From contig CAKZQS010000033.1 in NCBI GenBank assembly GCA_937141935.1, forward strand, positions 56,259 to 120,258: a stretch of 64,000 bases of DNA, written 5' to 3'. The position numbers and the translations under genes were made by a program. Source of the DNA: an uncultured Ectothiorhodospiraceae bacterium. Lineage in GTDB: Bacteria; Pseudomonadota; Gammaproteobacteria; Nevskiales; Oceanococcaceae. The stretch's first letter is position 1; each line of letters begins with the position of its first letter. A model generated the notes under the pieces. It had not been told where the DNA came from and did no database searches. It saw nothing but the letters and a program-made list of their open reading frames with translations. Below are positions 42,405-51,825 of the stretch, piece after piece.

Positions 42405-45400
42405 CTAGCGCCGGCGGCGCAGCCCCCACAGGGCCAGTGCCAGCAGCAGCAGCGGTGCCGGGGCGCCGCCGCGAACGATGCCGCCGCCGCGGCTGTCGGT
42501 GCGGGCGGTGGCCTCCAGCGGCTCGCCGAAGACCTGCAGCTCGGCGATGCGCACCTCGAAGGGGGTCGTCGGCGTCGGCAGCAGCGTGTCCGGAATCTCC
42601 GTCGGCGGCAGCTCCGAGTTTTGCAGCGCCAGCGCCTGCAGCGTCAGGTTCGAGCCGGTGTCGCAGTCCGGGTCATTGGTCGGGTCGCCGGAGGGGTAGG
42701 CCTCGCGCTGGAAGTCCGGCCCGCCGGTGCACTGGCTGTCGCGCACGATGATGCGCAGGTGCGTGGCCACCGTGTCCGGCAGGTCGAAGCCCTGCAGCAG
42801 CAGGTGTGGCGCGCGCGGGCGCAGCAGGCGGCCATCGAAGGCGTCGTCGGCACTCTGGTAGATCGTCGCGAAGCCGCCATCGCCGCTGCAGTCGGCCGTG
42901 GCCGCGTCACAGGTGGCGATGTCAAAGCTGCGCAGGGCCGAGTAACGGCTCTGCCCACCCGGCGCCAGCGCCGCCGACACGTTGATGTCGGTGACGGTGG
43001 CCCGGCTGGCCAGCTCCACGGTGACCTGGCGGCCCTCGACGAAGGCGCCTTCTTCCAGGCCCTCGGCGAGCAGCGGGTCGGTGGATTCCCAGTTGGTCGT
43101 CTCGGTGTCGTCGATCAGGGCGAGCAGGGCCTCGTCGCTGTCGCCATCCCCGCTTGCCGTCGCGCCCAGGTGGGTCGAGGCGAGGTTGGGGCGCAGCGTG
43201 AAGGTCACGGTGCGCTCCTCGCCGGCCTCGAAGCGCTCGGTGAAGCGGGTCAGCCCGTAGCCGTCGGCCTGCACGATGAACTCGTATTCGCCGGGCACGA
43301 AGGCGTGGCGGTCGGAGAAGCCACCGGCCGGGTTGGTGTCGGCGATAGGCGTGACGCGCGCTTCGTAGTGGCCCACGTAGATGTCGGCCTGCGGGCTGCT
43401 GCCATCGCTGCCCGGGGTTTCGAAGCGAATCTCGGCGTTGTCATCGCGCAGCGGCGAGCTGAAGTCGGCGCGGGCGTTGACGTCGCCGGTGCCGGCCGAG
43501 AAGGCCTTCTTGCCCATGCCGCGGCTGGCGAAGGCCTCCCACAGCTCGCGCTGGTTCTTGCCGTCATAGCGCAGCAGGTCCGAGGCCAGGATCGCGTCGC
43601 GGGCGTCGATCATGCTCGGCGCCGGCGGTTGCAGCAAGAAGCCATCGAAGAGCATCTGCACCCAGCGGCGGTTGCCCGGGCAGTCGGTGGAGCCGCGGAA
43701 GCCCTCGGCGCACTGGATCTGCCGCTTGCGGTCGTCGAAGGGGAAGTCGGCCTCGTACTTGTCGATCATGGCTTGGCGCACGGCGTACTGCACGGCGCTC
43801 CAGATCTCGCTGTCCGCATGCGGCGAGGTCAGGCCGCTGGCGTCGTACTGGATGGCCGAGAAGTTCAGCGGGCTGACATCGAAGGCATAGTTGCGTATGC
43901 CGGCCTCGGGGTCGCCGGTGACATAGACCGACATCGCGTAGGGGCTCTCGCCGTTGTTGCCGGCCAGGCCAAAGGCCTGCAGGTATTCGATGGCCGCCAG
44001 ATCCGACCAGGACTCGCCCATGTTGCCGGCCTGACCACCGCCCAGGCTGCCGTCCGGGCCCGCCGTCATGCGGTTGGAGATGGCGTGGGTGTACTCATGC
44101 GCAATGATGGCCATGTCGTAGGCGCCATCGACGCAGGGGGCGTAGATGATGCCGGGCAGGGCTTGCCACAGGTACTGGTTGGTGATGCCCGGAATGCCAT
44201 CGGCCAGCGTGATCTGGTTGGCATTGTCACGGCCGTTGATGGTCAGCCGGCCCGCCTGCGACTGGCCCAGCTCCGGGTCGCCGGCGCGCTGCACCGGCGT
44301 GTTGCCGAAGTTGTGCACCTGCAGGTTGGAGTTCACCTCGGTGAAGCCGAGCAGGTAGGACCAGTTGTGCATGCGGTTGTGCATCGCGAACAGGTTCGCG
44401 GTGGCCGCCTCGTAGTCGTTCAGGTTCAGCGCCGGGTTGACGTGCGCCGTGGGGTCGCAGACCGAGTTGAACCAGGCGTTGGTCCATTCGAAGTCGTAGA
44501 CGCGATCCGGGGCCACCGGGCGTTGCACGACGGTGTCCGGCGCGATGAAGACCACCTGCGAAATGGCGGTCGAGGCGTTGTTGCCGTGGGTGGTGAGGGT
44601 CGGCACGCCCAGGTGGGTCTCATCCCAGGGGGCGCGGTTCAGCATCTCGCGCAGCTCGGGGCCCTGGCATTCCTCCGGCGAGCGGCCGTCGCCGTCGTCC
44701 AGCGGGTCCTCCTCGCCTTCGGCGACGTTCCAGCACCAAAACGCACGGATGTCCTCGTCCGGGTCCTTGTCCGGGTTGCGCACATCGTTGGGCACGTTCT
44801 CGAACACGCGCCACGCCGGCTCGCCGACCAGGTGCTGCACGTTGTTGTCGCGTACCCAGATCTGCGCCGTCTGCGCGTCAACGGCCAGCGTGAAGGCCTG
44901 CGGGTGGCCGCGGTCGTCGGTGTGCGCGCTGTCCAGCAGGATCACCTCCCACACATGGCGCAGGCCCTGGGCGGTGGGCAGCATGCGCGGGCGCACGCGC
45001 TGCACGTCGGCCAGCACCGTGCTGGCAAAGGTGCGGAAGTCGGCATGGGCCTCGGGCAGGAACTCCAGCGCACCCAGATCCAGTTTCACGTTGGCGGCGG
45101 CGGCGCGCAGCGCGGCTGTCTCGTCCAGCGTACGGCTGTTGCTGACCTGCGTGTCGCGCGCCAGCGAGGAGCCAACGAAGGCAATGCGGCCGTCGCGGGC
45201 CACGCCCAGCGTCACCAGGCCCTCACGGCCATGGGTGGGGATGCCGGCGAAGGTCTGGCGCAGCAGCACCACATGCGGCACGTCGGTGGTGCTGGGCTCC
45301 AGGCCCTGCGCCATGCGCTTGTGGTCGGGCGACTCGTGCAGCGGCGACACGCGCAGCGTTTCCATCGCCGTCACGTCGGCGGCGCTCAGGCCGAAGAGCG

Positions 45401-45761
45401 CGGCGTTGTCGGCCAGCCAGCCGCGGGCCACGCTCTCGGCGCTGCCTGCGCGCGGGCCGCTGATGAAGCCGTTCAGTCGCTTTACAACCTTGGGCGTGCC
45501 GTTGCGGCCGTAGCGCACCTCGGCGCCCAGCGCGGCCGCGGCCGCACGCTGTGCGGCGGTGGGCGCGAGGGCGGCGCCGCGGTCGTCAAAGTGGGGCACA
45601 TAGCCGTGACCCTCGCCCTGGAAGCCATGCAGCTTGAACTGCGGCACCGGGGCGCTGACCGCGGCCTGCACGGCGTCGGTGGCTGAGATCGCGGCCTGGG
45701 CCACAAGCAGGGTGGGGCCGGCAGCCAGGGCGGCGGCCAGCAGCGGAATTCTGCGTCGCAT
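42405..45761 (-). CDS. Secreted M36 (fungalysin-type) metalloprotease with GlyGly-CTERM tail
   Basis: An 1118-aa exported protease. Order: signal peptide (1-26), FTP-like propeptide (about 95-320), M36 catalytic domain with HEYTH at 555-559 and the third zinc ligand Glu583 in GESWSD, and a carboxypeptidase-regulatory-like domain (about 790-850). A discoidin-like beta domain (about 860-1080) follows. The tail GGGAPAPLLLLALALWGLRRRR matches the GlyGly-CTERM sorting signal cut by rhombosortase after type II secretion. The ATG has GGAGAA upstream. It degrades extracellular protein; the next gene upstream is a TonB receptor. Confidence 0.92.
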   Translation of the reverse strand: MRRRIPLLAAALAAGPTLLVAQAAISATDAVQAAVSAPVPQFKLHGFQGEGHGYVPHFDDRGAALAPTAAQRAAAAALGAEVRYGRNGTPKVVKRLNGFISGPRAGSAESVARGWLADNAALFGLSAADVTAMETLRVSPLHESPDHKRMAQGLEPSTTDVPHVVLLRQTFAGIPTHGREGLVTLGVARDGRIAFVGSSLARDTQVSNSRTLDETAALRAAAANVKLDLGALEFLPEAHADFRTFASTVLADVQRVRPRMLPTAQGLRHVWEVILLDSAHTDDRGHPQAFTLAVDAQTAQIWVRDNNVQHLVGEPAWRVFENVPNDVRNPDKDPDEDIRAFWCWNVAEGEEDPLDDGDGRSPEECQGPELREMLNRAPWDETHLGVPTLTTHGNNASTAISQVVFIAPDTVVQRPVAPDRVYDFEWTNAWFNSVCDPTAHVNPALNLNDYEAATANLFAMHNRMHNWSYLLGFTEVNSNLQVHNFGNTPVQRAGDPELGQSQAGRLTINGRDNANQITLADGIPGITNQYLWQALPGIIYAPCVDGAYDMAIIAHEYTHAISNRMTAGPDGSLGGGQAGNMGESWSDLAAIEYLQAFGLAGNNGESPYAMSVYVTGDPEAGIRNYAFDVSPLNFSAIQYDASGLTSPHADSEIWSAVQYAVRQAMIDKYEADFPFDDRKRQIQCAEGFRGSTDCPGNRRWVQMLFDGFLLQPPAPSMIDARDAILASDLLRYDGKNQRELWEAFASRGMGKKAFSAGTGDVNARADFSSPLRDDNAEIRFETPGSDGSSPQADIYVGHYEARVTPIADTNPAGGFSDRHAFVPGEYEFIVQADGYGLTRFTERFEAGEERTVTFTLRPNLASTHLGATASGDGDSDEALLALIDDTETTNWESTDPLLAEGLEEGAFVEGRQVTVELASRATVTDINVSAALAPGGQSRYSALRSFDIATCDAATADCSGDGGFATIYQSADDAFDGRLLRPRAPHLLLQGFDLPDTVATHLRIIVRDSQCTGGPDFQREAYPSGDPTNDPDCDTGSNLTLQALALQNSELPPTEIPDTLLPTPTTPFEVRIAELQVFGEPLEATARTDSRGGGIVRGGAPAPLLLLALALWGLRRRR

Positions 45762-45908
45762 CGGGTTCTCCGTTCGTTCTCCTGGGCGGCATCGCCGCCA
45801 GCCCCGAATCCAGGGGCCGATTGTTGTTTGCCCTCTTCAGGGGCGCAGCCACTGTAGCGCAGCCCGGCGGCCAGGGCTAGCGCTATGTGCCTGTGACATC
45901 AAGGGCTT

Positions 45909-45941
45909 GGGCGGCGGCGGCCCGGTGGGCTGCCGCCGCCC
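45909..45941 (-). terminator. Long GC hairpin after the TonB receptor gene
   Basis: Arms 45909-45923 and 45927-45941 form a 15-bp stem with one G-U pair and a 3-base loop, starting nine bases past the stop codon. No T-run follows on the minus strand, so it may be a processing or partial terminator structure. Confidence 0.5.
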
Positions 45942-45949
45942 TGACACCC

Positions 45950-48871
45950 TTAGTAGCGGTAGTTCAGCTCCAGATAGCCGTACTGACCCGGCAGGTCGTA
46001 GTTGGAGGCGTCATAGCCGTTCAGCGAGCAGCTCAAGCAGATCGGCGGGTCCTCGCCGAGCACGTTGTTGATGCCGATGGCCAGATTCAGCCCGGCAATC
46101 GAGGCCGGCGTCCAGCCCACGCGGATGTCGTGGTAGATCGTCGCGTCGAGCTCATTCTCGTTGCTCTGGGGCTTGTCGCAAAACGTGGAGTAGTCCTCGG
46201 GATCTTCAGTCGGCGAACCGCATACCTCTTCGAGCGCAGAGATGTAGCGCAGCGCATAGCTCGCGCTGTAATCACCGTTGCTCCAGTTGACGCGTAGCGT
46301 CGATTTCCATTCTGGAATTCCCGAATCGTTAACTTCTTTGCCAACCCCCCGGGGCTCGCGATTACCATCGCGCGAAACGGCCTCGTAGTCGTCAACCATC
46401 GTCGTCAACCAGTTCACGCCGAACAGGCCAAAGTCCGTGCGCAGGGCCAGCCAGTCGATCAGCAGGTCATAGCCGCTGGTGCGGATCTCGCCGAGGTTGC
46501 GCAGCGTATTGTCGAAGCCGTCGATGGCGCCCGTGCTGTTGCGGCTGATGCCGTCGCAGAAGGCCGGGTCGTTGGTTTCCACGCAGCGGTTGAGCTTGGT
46601 TTGCGCATCCAGCGCCTGCACGGCGCCGTCGACCTCGATGTCGTAGTAGGTCAGTTCAAAGTCCAGACGCTCGGTCAGCGGCAGCTTGCTCGCCCAGCCC
46701 GGGCTGTAGACCGTGCCGACGGTGAAGTTCTCGGCCGTCTCGGGCTGCAGGTCGGGGTTGCCGCCGGTGCGCACGCTGATCTGCGGGTTGGCCTGCTCGT
46801 AGGTATCGGGCACGCCCTGGGCCGCGCAGTTCTGCTGATTTTCCGGCTTGACGGGCGGCGAGCAGGGGTCATCCAGCGTCGCGTCGAAGCGCGCGGGGCT
46901 GCCGAAGAGCTCGCCAATGGACGGGGCGCGGAAGCCCTCGGCCCAGGTCGAACGCAGCAGCCAGTCGTCGAAGACCTGCCAGCGCAGGCCGATCTTGTCC
47001 GAGGTGGTCGAGCCGAAGGTCGAGTAGTCGGAATAGCGGCTGGCCAGGCTCAGGTCCAGCGCGGTCACGCCCGGCAGGTCGCGCAGCAGCGGGATCGCCA
47101 GTTCCAGGTAGGCCTCGGAAACGTCGTAGCCGCCGCTGGTCGGCAGCGAGGGCACGCCGTTGCCCTCACCGCGCACGACGACCTCATCCGGCGTGTAGCT
47201 GCCGGCCAGGTCGCGGTATTCGACGCCGGCGGCGAAGTCCAGGCTGCCGGCGGGCAGCTGGTACAGCGCGCCGGAGACGTTGGCGGTGATCGTGTCCAGC
47301 GACTGCTCGCTGCGGTCCACTTCGACGAAGCCGATGTAGTTCAGCATTTCCGGCGTGATCGTGCCGGGGCCGCCAAACAGGTTCAGCGGCACGCAGGGGT
47401 CGGTGCAGTCGTCCACCGGGCCCAGCGCGCGGGCGATGTTGGCGATGTTGTAGGTGCCGCGCACGGTCTGCGTGGCCGCGGCGCTGGCCGTGGTGAAGTT
47501 CAAATCCCAGTAGAAGGCACTGTCCAGCGCCTCGAATACGCCCTGCAGGCCGGCGGCCATCACCAGCGTCGACACGCGCTGGGTGAAGACCCGCGGCCCG
47601 CCCTCGATCGGCCGCCGGCCGGCGAAGACGAAGTTGCCGTCGGCGCTGGGGTCCAGCGTGAAGCCGAAGGGGTTGAAGGGGTTGGTTTCGTCCACGCCGA
47701 CGGTGTCCGCCAGCCCGCCACTGCCAAAGCCGGGGCCGATGAAGATCGGCTCGGGGGCGGCCTGGTTGGTGGACTCGCGATCATGCGCCAGCACCCGCAC
47801 GTAGGCGGCCAGATCCGGCGTGAAGTCGTAGGCAACCTGGCCGAAGAGGTTGGTGCGCTGCGACGGCGTCAGCAGCAGGTTGAAGGGCGCGAAGTTGAAG
47901 CGGTCGCCCGCGGTAAAGGGCTTGAAGTTGTCCGGGTAGTCCTGCACGAAGTCCGGGCCGGCCGCCGTCTGCGTGGCGACGATGTCGCACAGCGCGCGGC
48001 CGTCTTCGGTTTGCGTGCACAGCCCGCCCTCGGTGTCGCCCTCGGGCTGGTTGAAGAAGACGCTGCGGGTGAAGGGCGTGGCCGAACTGCCATTGGCGAC
48101 GCCGGTGCCCGGCTTGGGCACGGAGGCCGGGCCGTATTCCGCGGACGAGATGGCGTTCTGATCGTAATAGGAGGCGTCGGCGAACCAGCGCAGCTTGCGC
48201 GCGTCCTGACCCAGCGAGACGCCGACGGTCGCCGTCTGGCCGTCACCGGTTTCGTAGTCGCCACCGTAGAGCTGCAGCGCCACGCCGGCATCCTGCGACT
48301 TCTTGGTGATGATGTTGACGACGCCCGCGATGGCGTCGGAGCCGTACAGCGCCGAGGCGCCGTCGGTCAGGATCTCGACCCGCTCGACGGCCGAGAAGGG
48401 GATGGTGTTCAGGTCCACCGCGGCCGAGACGCCGGAGGCCGAGGTCTCGTTGATCCAGCGCAGGCCATCGACCAGCACCAGCACGCGCTGCGCGCCCAGG
48501 TGGCGCAGCGAGATCGTGGTCGAGCCCGCGCCCACGCCGCCGCCGTCGGCCGGAAAGCCGAAGTTGCCGGAGGAATTGAACTTGGTGTTCAGCGAAGACC
48601 CGGTTACGGGAAGGCGCTGCAGCACCTCGCCGATGGAGGTAATGCCATTTTTCGCCAGCTCTTCGGCGGAAAAGCTGATGACCGGTTTGGCCTCTTCGGT
48701 TGCGGTCTTCTTGATCCGTGAGCCGGTCACGGTGATCGCCCCCAGCGCCACACGGTCATCGCCGCCCGCGCTCTGCGTGCCGCCGCCTTGCGCCGTGGCC
48801 AGCGACGGTACGAGCCAGGGTGTGCAGGCCAACAGCAAGCCCGACGCTCGCAGGATAGAGCGCTTGTTCAT
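45950..48871 (-). CDS. TonB-dependent outer-membrane receptor
   Basis: A 973-aa receptor with a signal peptide (about 1-28, ending SLATAQ), a plug domain (about 45-175; ITVTGSRIK TonB-box region and [16 protein letters not shown]) and a 22-strand barrel ending in ELNYRY. The last residue is Tyr instead of the common Phe. The style ([18 protein letters not shown], large extracellular loops with Cys pairs) is the Xanthomonadales/sphingomonad type for peptides or plant/algal polymers. The flanking proteases suggest peptide uptake, which is inference. ATG 48871 follows GGGGGAAACC; an in-frame TTG four codons earlier is less likely. Confidence 0.92.
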   Translation of the reverse strand: MNKRSILRASGLLLACTPWLVPSLATAQGGGTQSAGGDDRVALGAITVTGSRIKKTATEEAKPVISFSAEELAKNGITSIGEVLQRLPVTGSSLNTKFNSSGNFGFPADGGGVGAGSTTISLRHLGAQRVLVLVDGLRWINETSASGVSAAVDLNTIPFSAVERVEILTDGASALYGSDAIAGVVNIITKKSQDAGVALQLYGGDYETGDGQTATVGVSLGQDARKLRWFADASYYDQNAISSAEYGPASVPKPGTGVANGSSATPFTRSVFFNQPEGDTEGGLCTQTEDGRALCDIVATQTAAGPDFVQDYPDNFKPFTAGDRFNFAPFNLLLTPSQRTNLFGQVAYDFTPDLAAYVRVLAHDRESTNQAAPEPIFIGPGFGSGGLADTVGVDETNPFNPFGFTLDPSADGNFVFAGRRPIEGGPRVFTQRVSTLVMAAGLQGVFEALDSAFYWDLNFTTASAAATQTVRGTYNIANIARALGPVDDCTDPCVPLNLFGGPGTITPEMLNYIGFVEVDRSEQSLDTITANVSGALYQLPAGSLDFAAGVEYRDLAGSYTPDEVVVRGEGNGVPSLPTSGGYDVSEAYLELAIPLLRDLPGVTALDLSLASRYSDYSTFGSTTSDKIGLRWQVFDDWLLRSTWAEGFRAPSIGELFGSPARFDATLDDPCSPPVKPENQQNCAAQGVPDTYEQANPQISVRTGGNPDLQPETAENFTVGTVYSPGWASKLPLTERLDFELTYYDIEVDGAVQALDAQTKLNRCVETNDPAFCDGISRNSTGAIDGFDNTLRNLGEIRTSGYDLLIDWLALRTDFGLFGVNWLTTMVDDYEAVSRDGNREPRGVGKEVNDSGIPEWKSTLRVNWSNGDYSASYALRYISALEEVCGSPTEDPEDYSTFCDKPQSNENELDATIYHDIRVGWTPASIAGLNLAIGINNVLGEDPPICLSCSLNGYDASNYDLPGQYGYLELNYRY

Positions 48872-48996
48872 GGTTTCCCCCAAGTAGTCCGGTGATAGTC
48901 CTCAGCCGCCAATATTACGGGCTCCGGCGGGCCGGCACCATCGCCGCCTGCCATACTGCGATGACGGGGCCGTGACCCGGGGACTTGAGGACAATC

Positions 48997-51207
48997 ATGA
49001 CGACGACGATGCGCGCATTGGCGCTGCGGGGGTTGCTGCTGGGCGCCGCCGCCATGGCGGCCCCGGGGGCCGTGGCCACGACCGAAGGCACGCCCGGCCT
49101 GGCCGATTTCCCGCCGCCGCTGGACCCCGAATCCTGGGTGCTGCCCGAATGGATGACCTGGGAGGACTACGTGCCCATCCCCGGCGTTGACTGGAACGAC
49201 CCGGCGCTGCAGCCGCCCAAGAAGCTGCGCGCCGCGATGATTCTGGGCGACTTCGCCGACCGCGACTTCATCGTCACGCTGCCCGAGGGCGGCGACTACG
49301 TGGGCATCAACGGCGAGTTCAACCCCATCGGGGTGGGCAGCATCCCGCGCGAGGAAGTGGCCGATTTCTACACCCGCTTTTTGATTACCGAACCCAATGC
49401 GCTGAATAACTTCCACACCGTCAACGAATATTGGCTGGAGGACAGCTACGGGCTGATTGGCGTGGACGCGACCGGCTTTGGCCCCTATCGCATGAGCGGC
49501 AAGGAGCATGAATACGGCCTGGGTGGCGGCGATGCCGGCGGTGGCGCCGGCGCCTGCCCCGCGGGCGATACCTGCGGCCAGGACTTCGACAGCGAGCTGA
49601 TCGAGGCCTCGCTGGTGGACGTGACGGCCGGTATCGCGCTGAACGGCGAGGACTACGATTTTCGCTTCCTGCTGCACGCGGGCTATGACGAATCCGGCGT
49701 CTGGCAGGAGCTGGGCGAGATGATCTTCCCCAGCCGCAACGACGTCACCGACGTGCTTGGCAACCCCGACGACAGCAAGCCCAACTGGGCGCCCACGCGC
49801 TATGTCGAATGGAGCAGCTTCACCGCCAGCGAGGCGATCTGGTCGCATGCACTGCCGGGCGTGACCTCGACGCAGGGCGAGTCGGATGGCCAGTCCACCT
49901 ACGCGCACGAGCTCTCGCACATCTTCGGCGTGCTCGACAACTACAACAACCCTTTCTCGGACCCGCCGCGTCGCTCCTACACCGGGCTCTGGGCCATGCT
50001 CTCACGCGGCACCTTCAACGGCCCGGGCGGCACCCACCAGCGCTGGCGCATCCCCGGCACGCTGGGCGGCTCGATGGGCAGCCACCACATGCTGCGCAAC
50101 AAGATGCGCCTGGGCTTTCTGAAGCCCAACGAGGTGCTGGTCGCGCCGCGCGAGTTGCTGGTGGCCACCGGCCCGGTGGTCGCCACCATCTACCCGCGCG
50201 CCTACCCGCTGGCGCCGATCACCAGCGATATCGGCCTGCACGGCATCCACGTACTGATGGGCGAAGACCGCTCACCCGACTGCAGCACCGCCGAGCAATT
50301 CGACTGCGACGGTGGCGGCTACACCAGCTACACGGTCGAGGTCATCGACCGCATCGGCTTTGATTCCTTCACCCCCGATCACGGCGTGCTGATTGCCAAG
50401 AACAAGGACGCCGTCGACCTGGCGCCCTTCATGTGGGCCATCGACGCGCACCCCGAGGACATCAACGCCCGCGTGCCGCCGCCGCCGAACGATCAACGCC
50501 TGATCTTCGACTTCATCCGCCCCGTGCAGGTGCCGGAGACACTGAGCTGGCCGACCGAGGGCGAGGCGGAGCCCATCGTGCCCGGCGACGCGCGGCAGCT
50601 CGCCGACGCGCTGTTCCACGCCGGCACCGGCCCAGGCGTGGTCAGCGAATATGTCGACGCGCCCAACGGGCTGCATTTCTATGTGCTGGACATGGCCGTC
50701 GACGAACGCGGCGTGCGCACCTATGAGGTCGGCGTGCGCGCGGCGGGCAGCGATGCGCTGCCGGCGGCCGATGCCGGCATCGTGCTCGATGCCGTGCCGG
50801 CCGAGGTGCTCGCCGCACCCGGGCGCGTTGCCGAGTTGCGCTACACGCTGCGCAACCCCGGCTCGCGGCGCGATTTCTACCGGCTGTCCCTGAGCCACCC
50901 GCAGGGCTGGCCGACGCATCTGCGCCACACCGTGGTCGCGCTGGAGCCCGGCGAGAGCCGGGAGCTGCGGGGCTATGTGCGTGTGCCGGCCGGCGCCGAG
51001 CCGCTGGCGGCCTCGCAGCTCACCTTGCAGGCGCGGTCCGAGACCGCCCCGGCGCAGCACTCCGAGGCGGCGGCGCCGCTGCGCGTGGCGCAGGTCGTTG
51101 CCGCCGCGCCACGTGACCTAGCGGCGGCCACCCGCGGCGGGGCCCTGGCGCCATGGCTGCTGTTGCTCATTGCGGGGCTGCTCGGTGGGCGGCGGCGTCA
51201 GGCGTGA
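48997..51207 (+). CDS. Secreted M6-like metalloprotease with GlyGly-CTERM tail
   Basis: A 736-aa exported protease. It has a signal peptide (1-28, ending GAVAT) and a zinc motif HELSHIFGVLDNYN at 304-317, which fits the M6 (immune inhibitor A) signature HExxHxxGxxDxY. A beta-rich C-terminal part (about 580-700) looks like an alpha-galactosidase NEW3-type domain (LRYTLRNPGSRRDFYRLSL). The tail RGGALAPWLLLLIAGLLGGR is GlyGly-CTERM. ATG 48997 has GAGG six bases upstream; TTG 48985 is also in frame. Divergent from the TonB receptor gene. Confidence 0.88.
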   Translation: MTTTMRALALRGLLLGAAAMAAPGAVATTEGTPGLADFPPPLDPESWVLPEWMTWEDYVPIPGVDWNDPALQPPKKLRAAMILGDFADRDFIVTLPEGGDYVGINGEFNPIGVGSIPREEVADFYTRFLITEPNALNNFHTVNEYWLEDSYGLIGVDATGFGPYRMSGKEHEYGLGGGDAGGGAGACPAGDTCGQDFDSELIEASLVDVTAGIALNGEDYDFRFLLHAGYDESGVWQELGEMIFPSRNDVTDVLGNPDDSKPNWAPTRYVEWSSFTASEAIWSHALPGVTSTQGESDGQSTYAHELSHIFGVLDNYNNPFSDPPRRSYTGLWAMLSRGTFNGPGGTHQRWRIPGTLGGSMGSHHMLRNKMRLGFLKPNEVLVAPRELLVATGPVVATIYPRAYPLAPITSDIGLHGIHVLMGEDRSPDCSTAEQFDCDGGGYTSYTVEVIDRIGFDSFTPDHGVLIAKNKDAVDLAPFMWAIDAHPEDINARVPPPPNDQRLIFDFIRPVQVPETLSWPTEGEAEPIVPGDARQLADALFHAGTGPGVVSEYVDAPNGLHFYVLDMAVDERGVRTYEVGVRAAGSDALPAADAGIVLDAVPAEVLAAPGRVAELRYTLRNPGSRRDFYRLSLSHPQGWPTHLRHTVVALEPGESRELRGYVRVPAGAEPLAASQLTLQARSETAPAQHSEAAAPLRVAQVVAAAPRDLAAATRGGALAPWLLLLIAGLLGGRRRQA

Positions 51208-51241
51208 TCCGGGACATGCGCTGACTCGCTCCGCACTTGGC

Positions 51242-51265
51242 GATGGGCCCGCCCTTGGGCCCATC
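51242..51265 (+). terminator. Hairpin after the M6 protease gene
   Basis: A 9-bp perfect stem GATGGGCCC / GGGCCCATC with a GCCCTT loop begins 35 bases after the stop codon. No T-run follows. It is also the first of four related palindromes in this 600-base area (see repeat entry). Confidence 0.5.
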
Positions 51266-51309
51266 ATCGACTTCTTGCGCACTGCGAAAACGCTGGCCGG
51301 GCCGCCGCT

Positions 51310-51420
51310 ACAATGCCCGCCACGCGCCCGTAGCTCAGTTGGGCCCTGGTTCATGACATGGGCAGCCGCCTTCTAAGCGGGCGGTCGCAGGTAACTCGGC
51401 ACGTCCTGTGCCTCGCGCTT
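51310..51420 (+). pseudogene. Broken duplicate of tRNA-Arg(TCT)
   Basis: Starting at 51324 the sequence repeats the intact tRNA exactly through GCGCCCGTAGCTCAGTTGG and again through GCAGCCGCCTTCTAAGCGG, keeping anticodon TCT. The D-loop has an extra run of about 13 bases (within 51343-51361). The T-loop is enlarged and scrambled after GGTCGCAGG (51384-51392), and the 3' acceptor strand does not pair well. The upstream TACAAT box (51309-51314) has the same spacing as in the intact copy, 202 bases away. It cannot fold as a normal tRNA. Confidence 0.75.
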
Positions 51421-51525
51421 CGGGCTCGCGCTGCGCGCTCGTTCGAAGGGCCCGTCCTGGGCCCATCGTCGAATCCTTGCGCCCCCGCGAAGTGCTGGCC
51501 GGACCGCCGCTACAATGCCTGCCAC

Positions 51526-51602
51526 GCGCCCGTAGCTCAGTTGGATAGAGCAGCCGCCTTCTAAGCGGCCGGTCGCAGGTTCGAATCCTGCCGGGCGCGC
51601 CA
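51526..51602 (+). tRNA. tRNA-Arg(TCT)
   Basis: A complete 77-nt tRNA with encoded CCA. Acceptor GCGCCCG pairs with CGGGCGC, the D-arm is GCTC/GAGC, the anticodon stem is GCCGC/GCGGC with loop CTTCTAA (anticodon TCT, reads AGA), and the T-arm is GCAGG/CCTGC with TTCGAAT. A TACAAT box at 51511-51516 is a likely -10 element. No integrase or island follows it. Confidence 0.96.
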
Positions 51603-51825
51603 TTAATGAGGCTGGACTCGGCTCCTGCCTCGCCAGCCAACGCCATCGGCCAACAAGTGGGCCGATGGCTCCGCTCGCCGTCGCTCGCGTTGGGCCATCC
51701 TGGCCCAAGGGTGCATTCGGGTCGGGCTGGACTCGGCTCCTGCTTCGCCAGCCGACGCCACCGGCCTGCAATTGGCCGGGTGGATCTGCTCGCATCGGGC
51801 CGTCCTTGGCCCCTTGGCGATATGC

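Larger units (their letters stand above)
51222..51812 (+). repeat. Nested duplications and GGGCCC palindromes around the tRNA
   Basis: A ~202-base unit containing the palindrome, the TACAAT box and the tRNA is present twice (from about 51222 and about 51424). Downstream, 51610-51645 and 51725-51760 are 36-base direct repeats with two differences, 115 bases apart. Four palindromes of the form GGGCC(C)-GTCCT-GGGCCC occur at 51242, 51448, 51691 and 51797, each preceded by CTCGC. This fills the non-coding DNA from 51208 to 51825 apart from the tRNA. Confidence 0.7.

Noticed and set aside
42336..45686. A 1116-codon open frame on the plus strand, antisense to the M36 protease gene
   Set aside because: High-GC DNA leaves the antisense frame open. 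Its translation is His/Val/Gly/Arg-rich, has no known motif, and lies opposite a gene with a clear zinc site and signal peptide.
51526..51825. tRNA-Arg as a prophage or island attachment site
   Set aside because: No integrase, phage gene or repeated tRNA 3' end follows; the duplicated copy keeps the 5' part and promoter, which fits tandem duplication instead.
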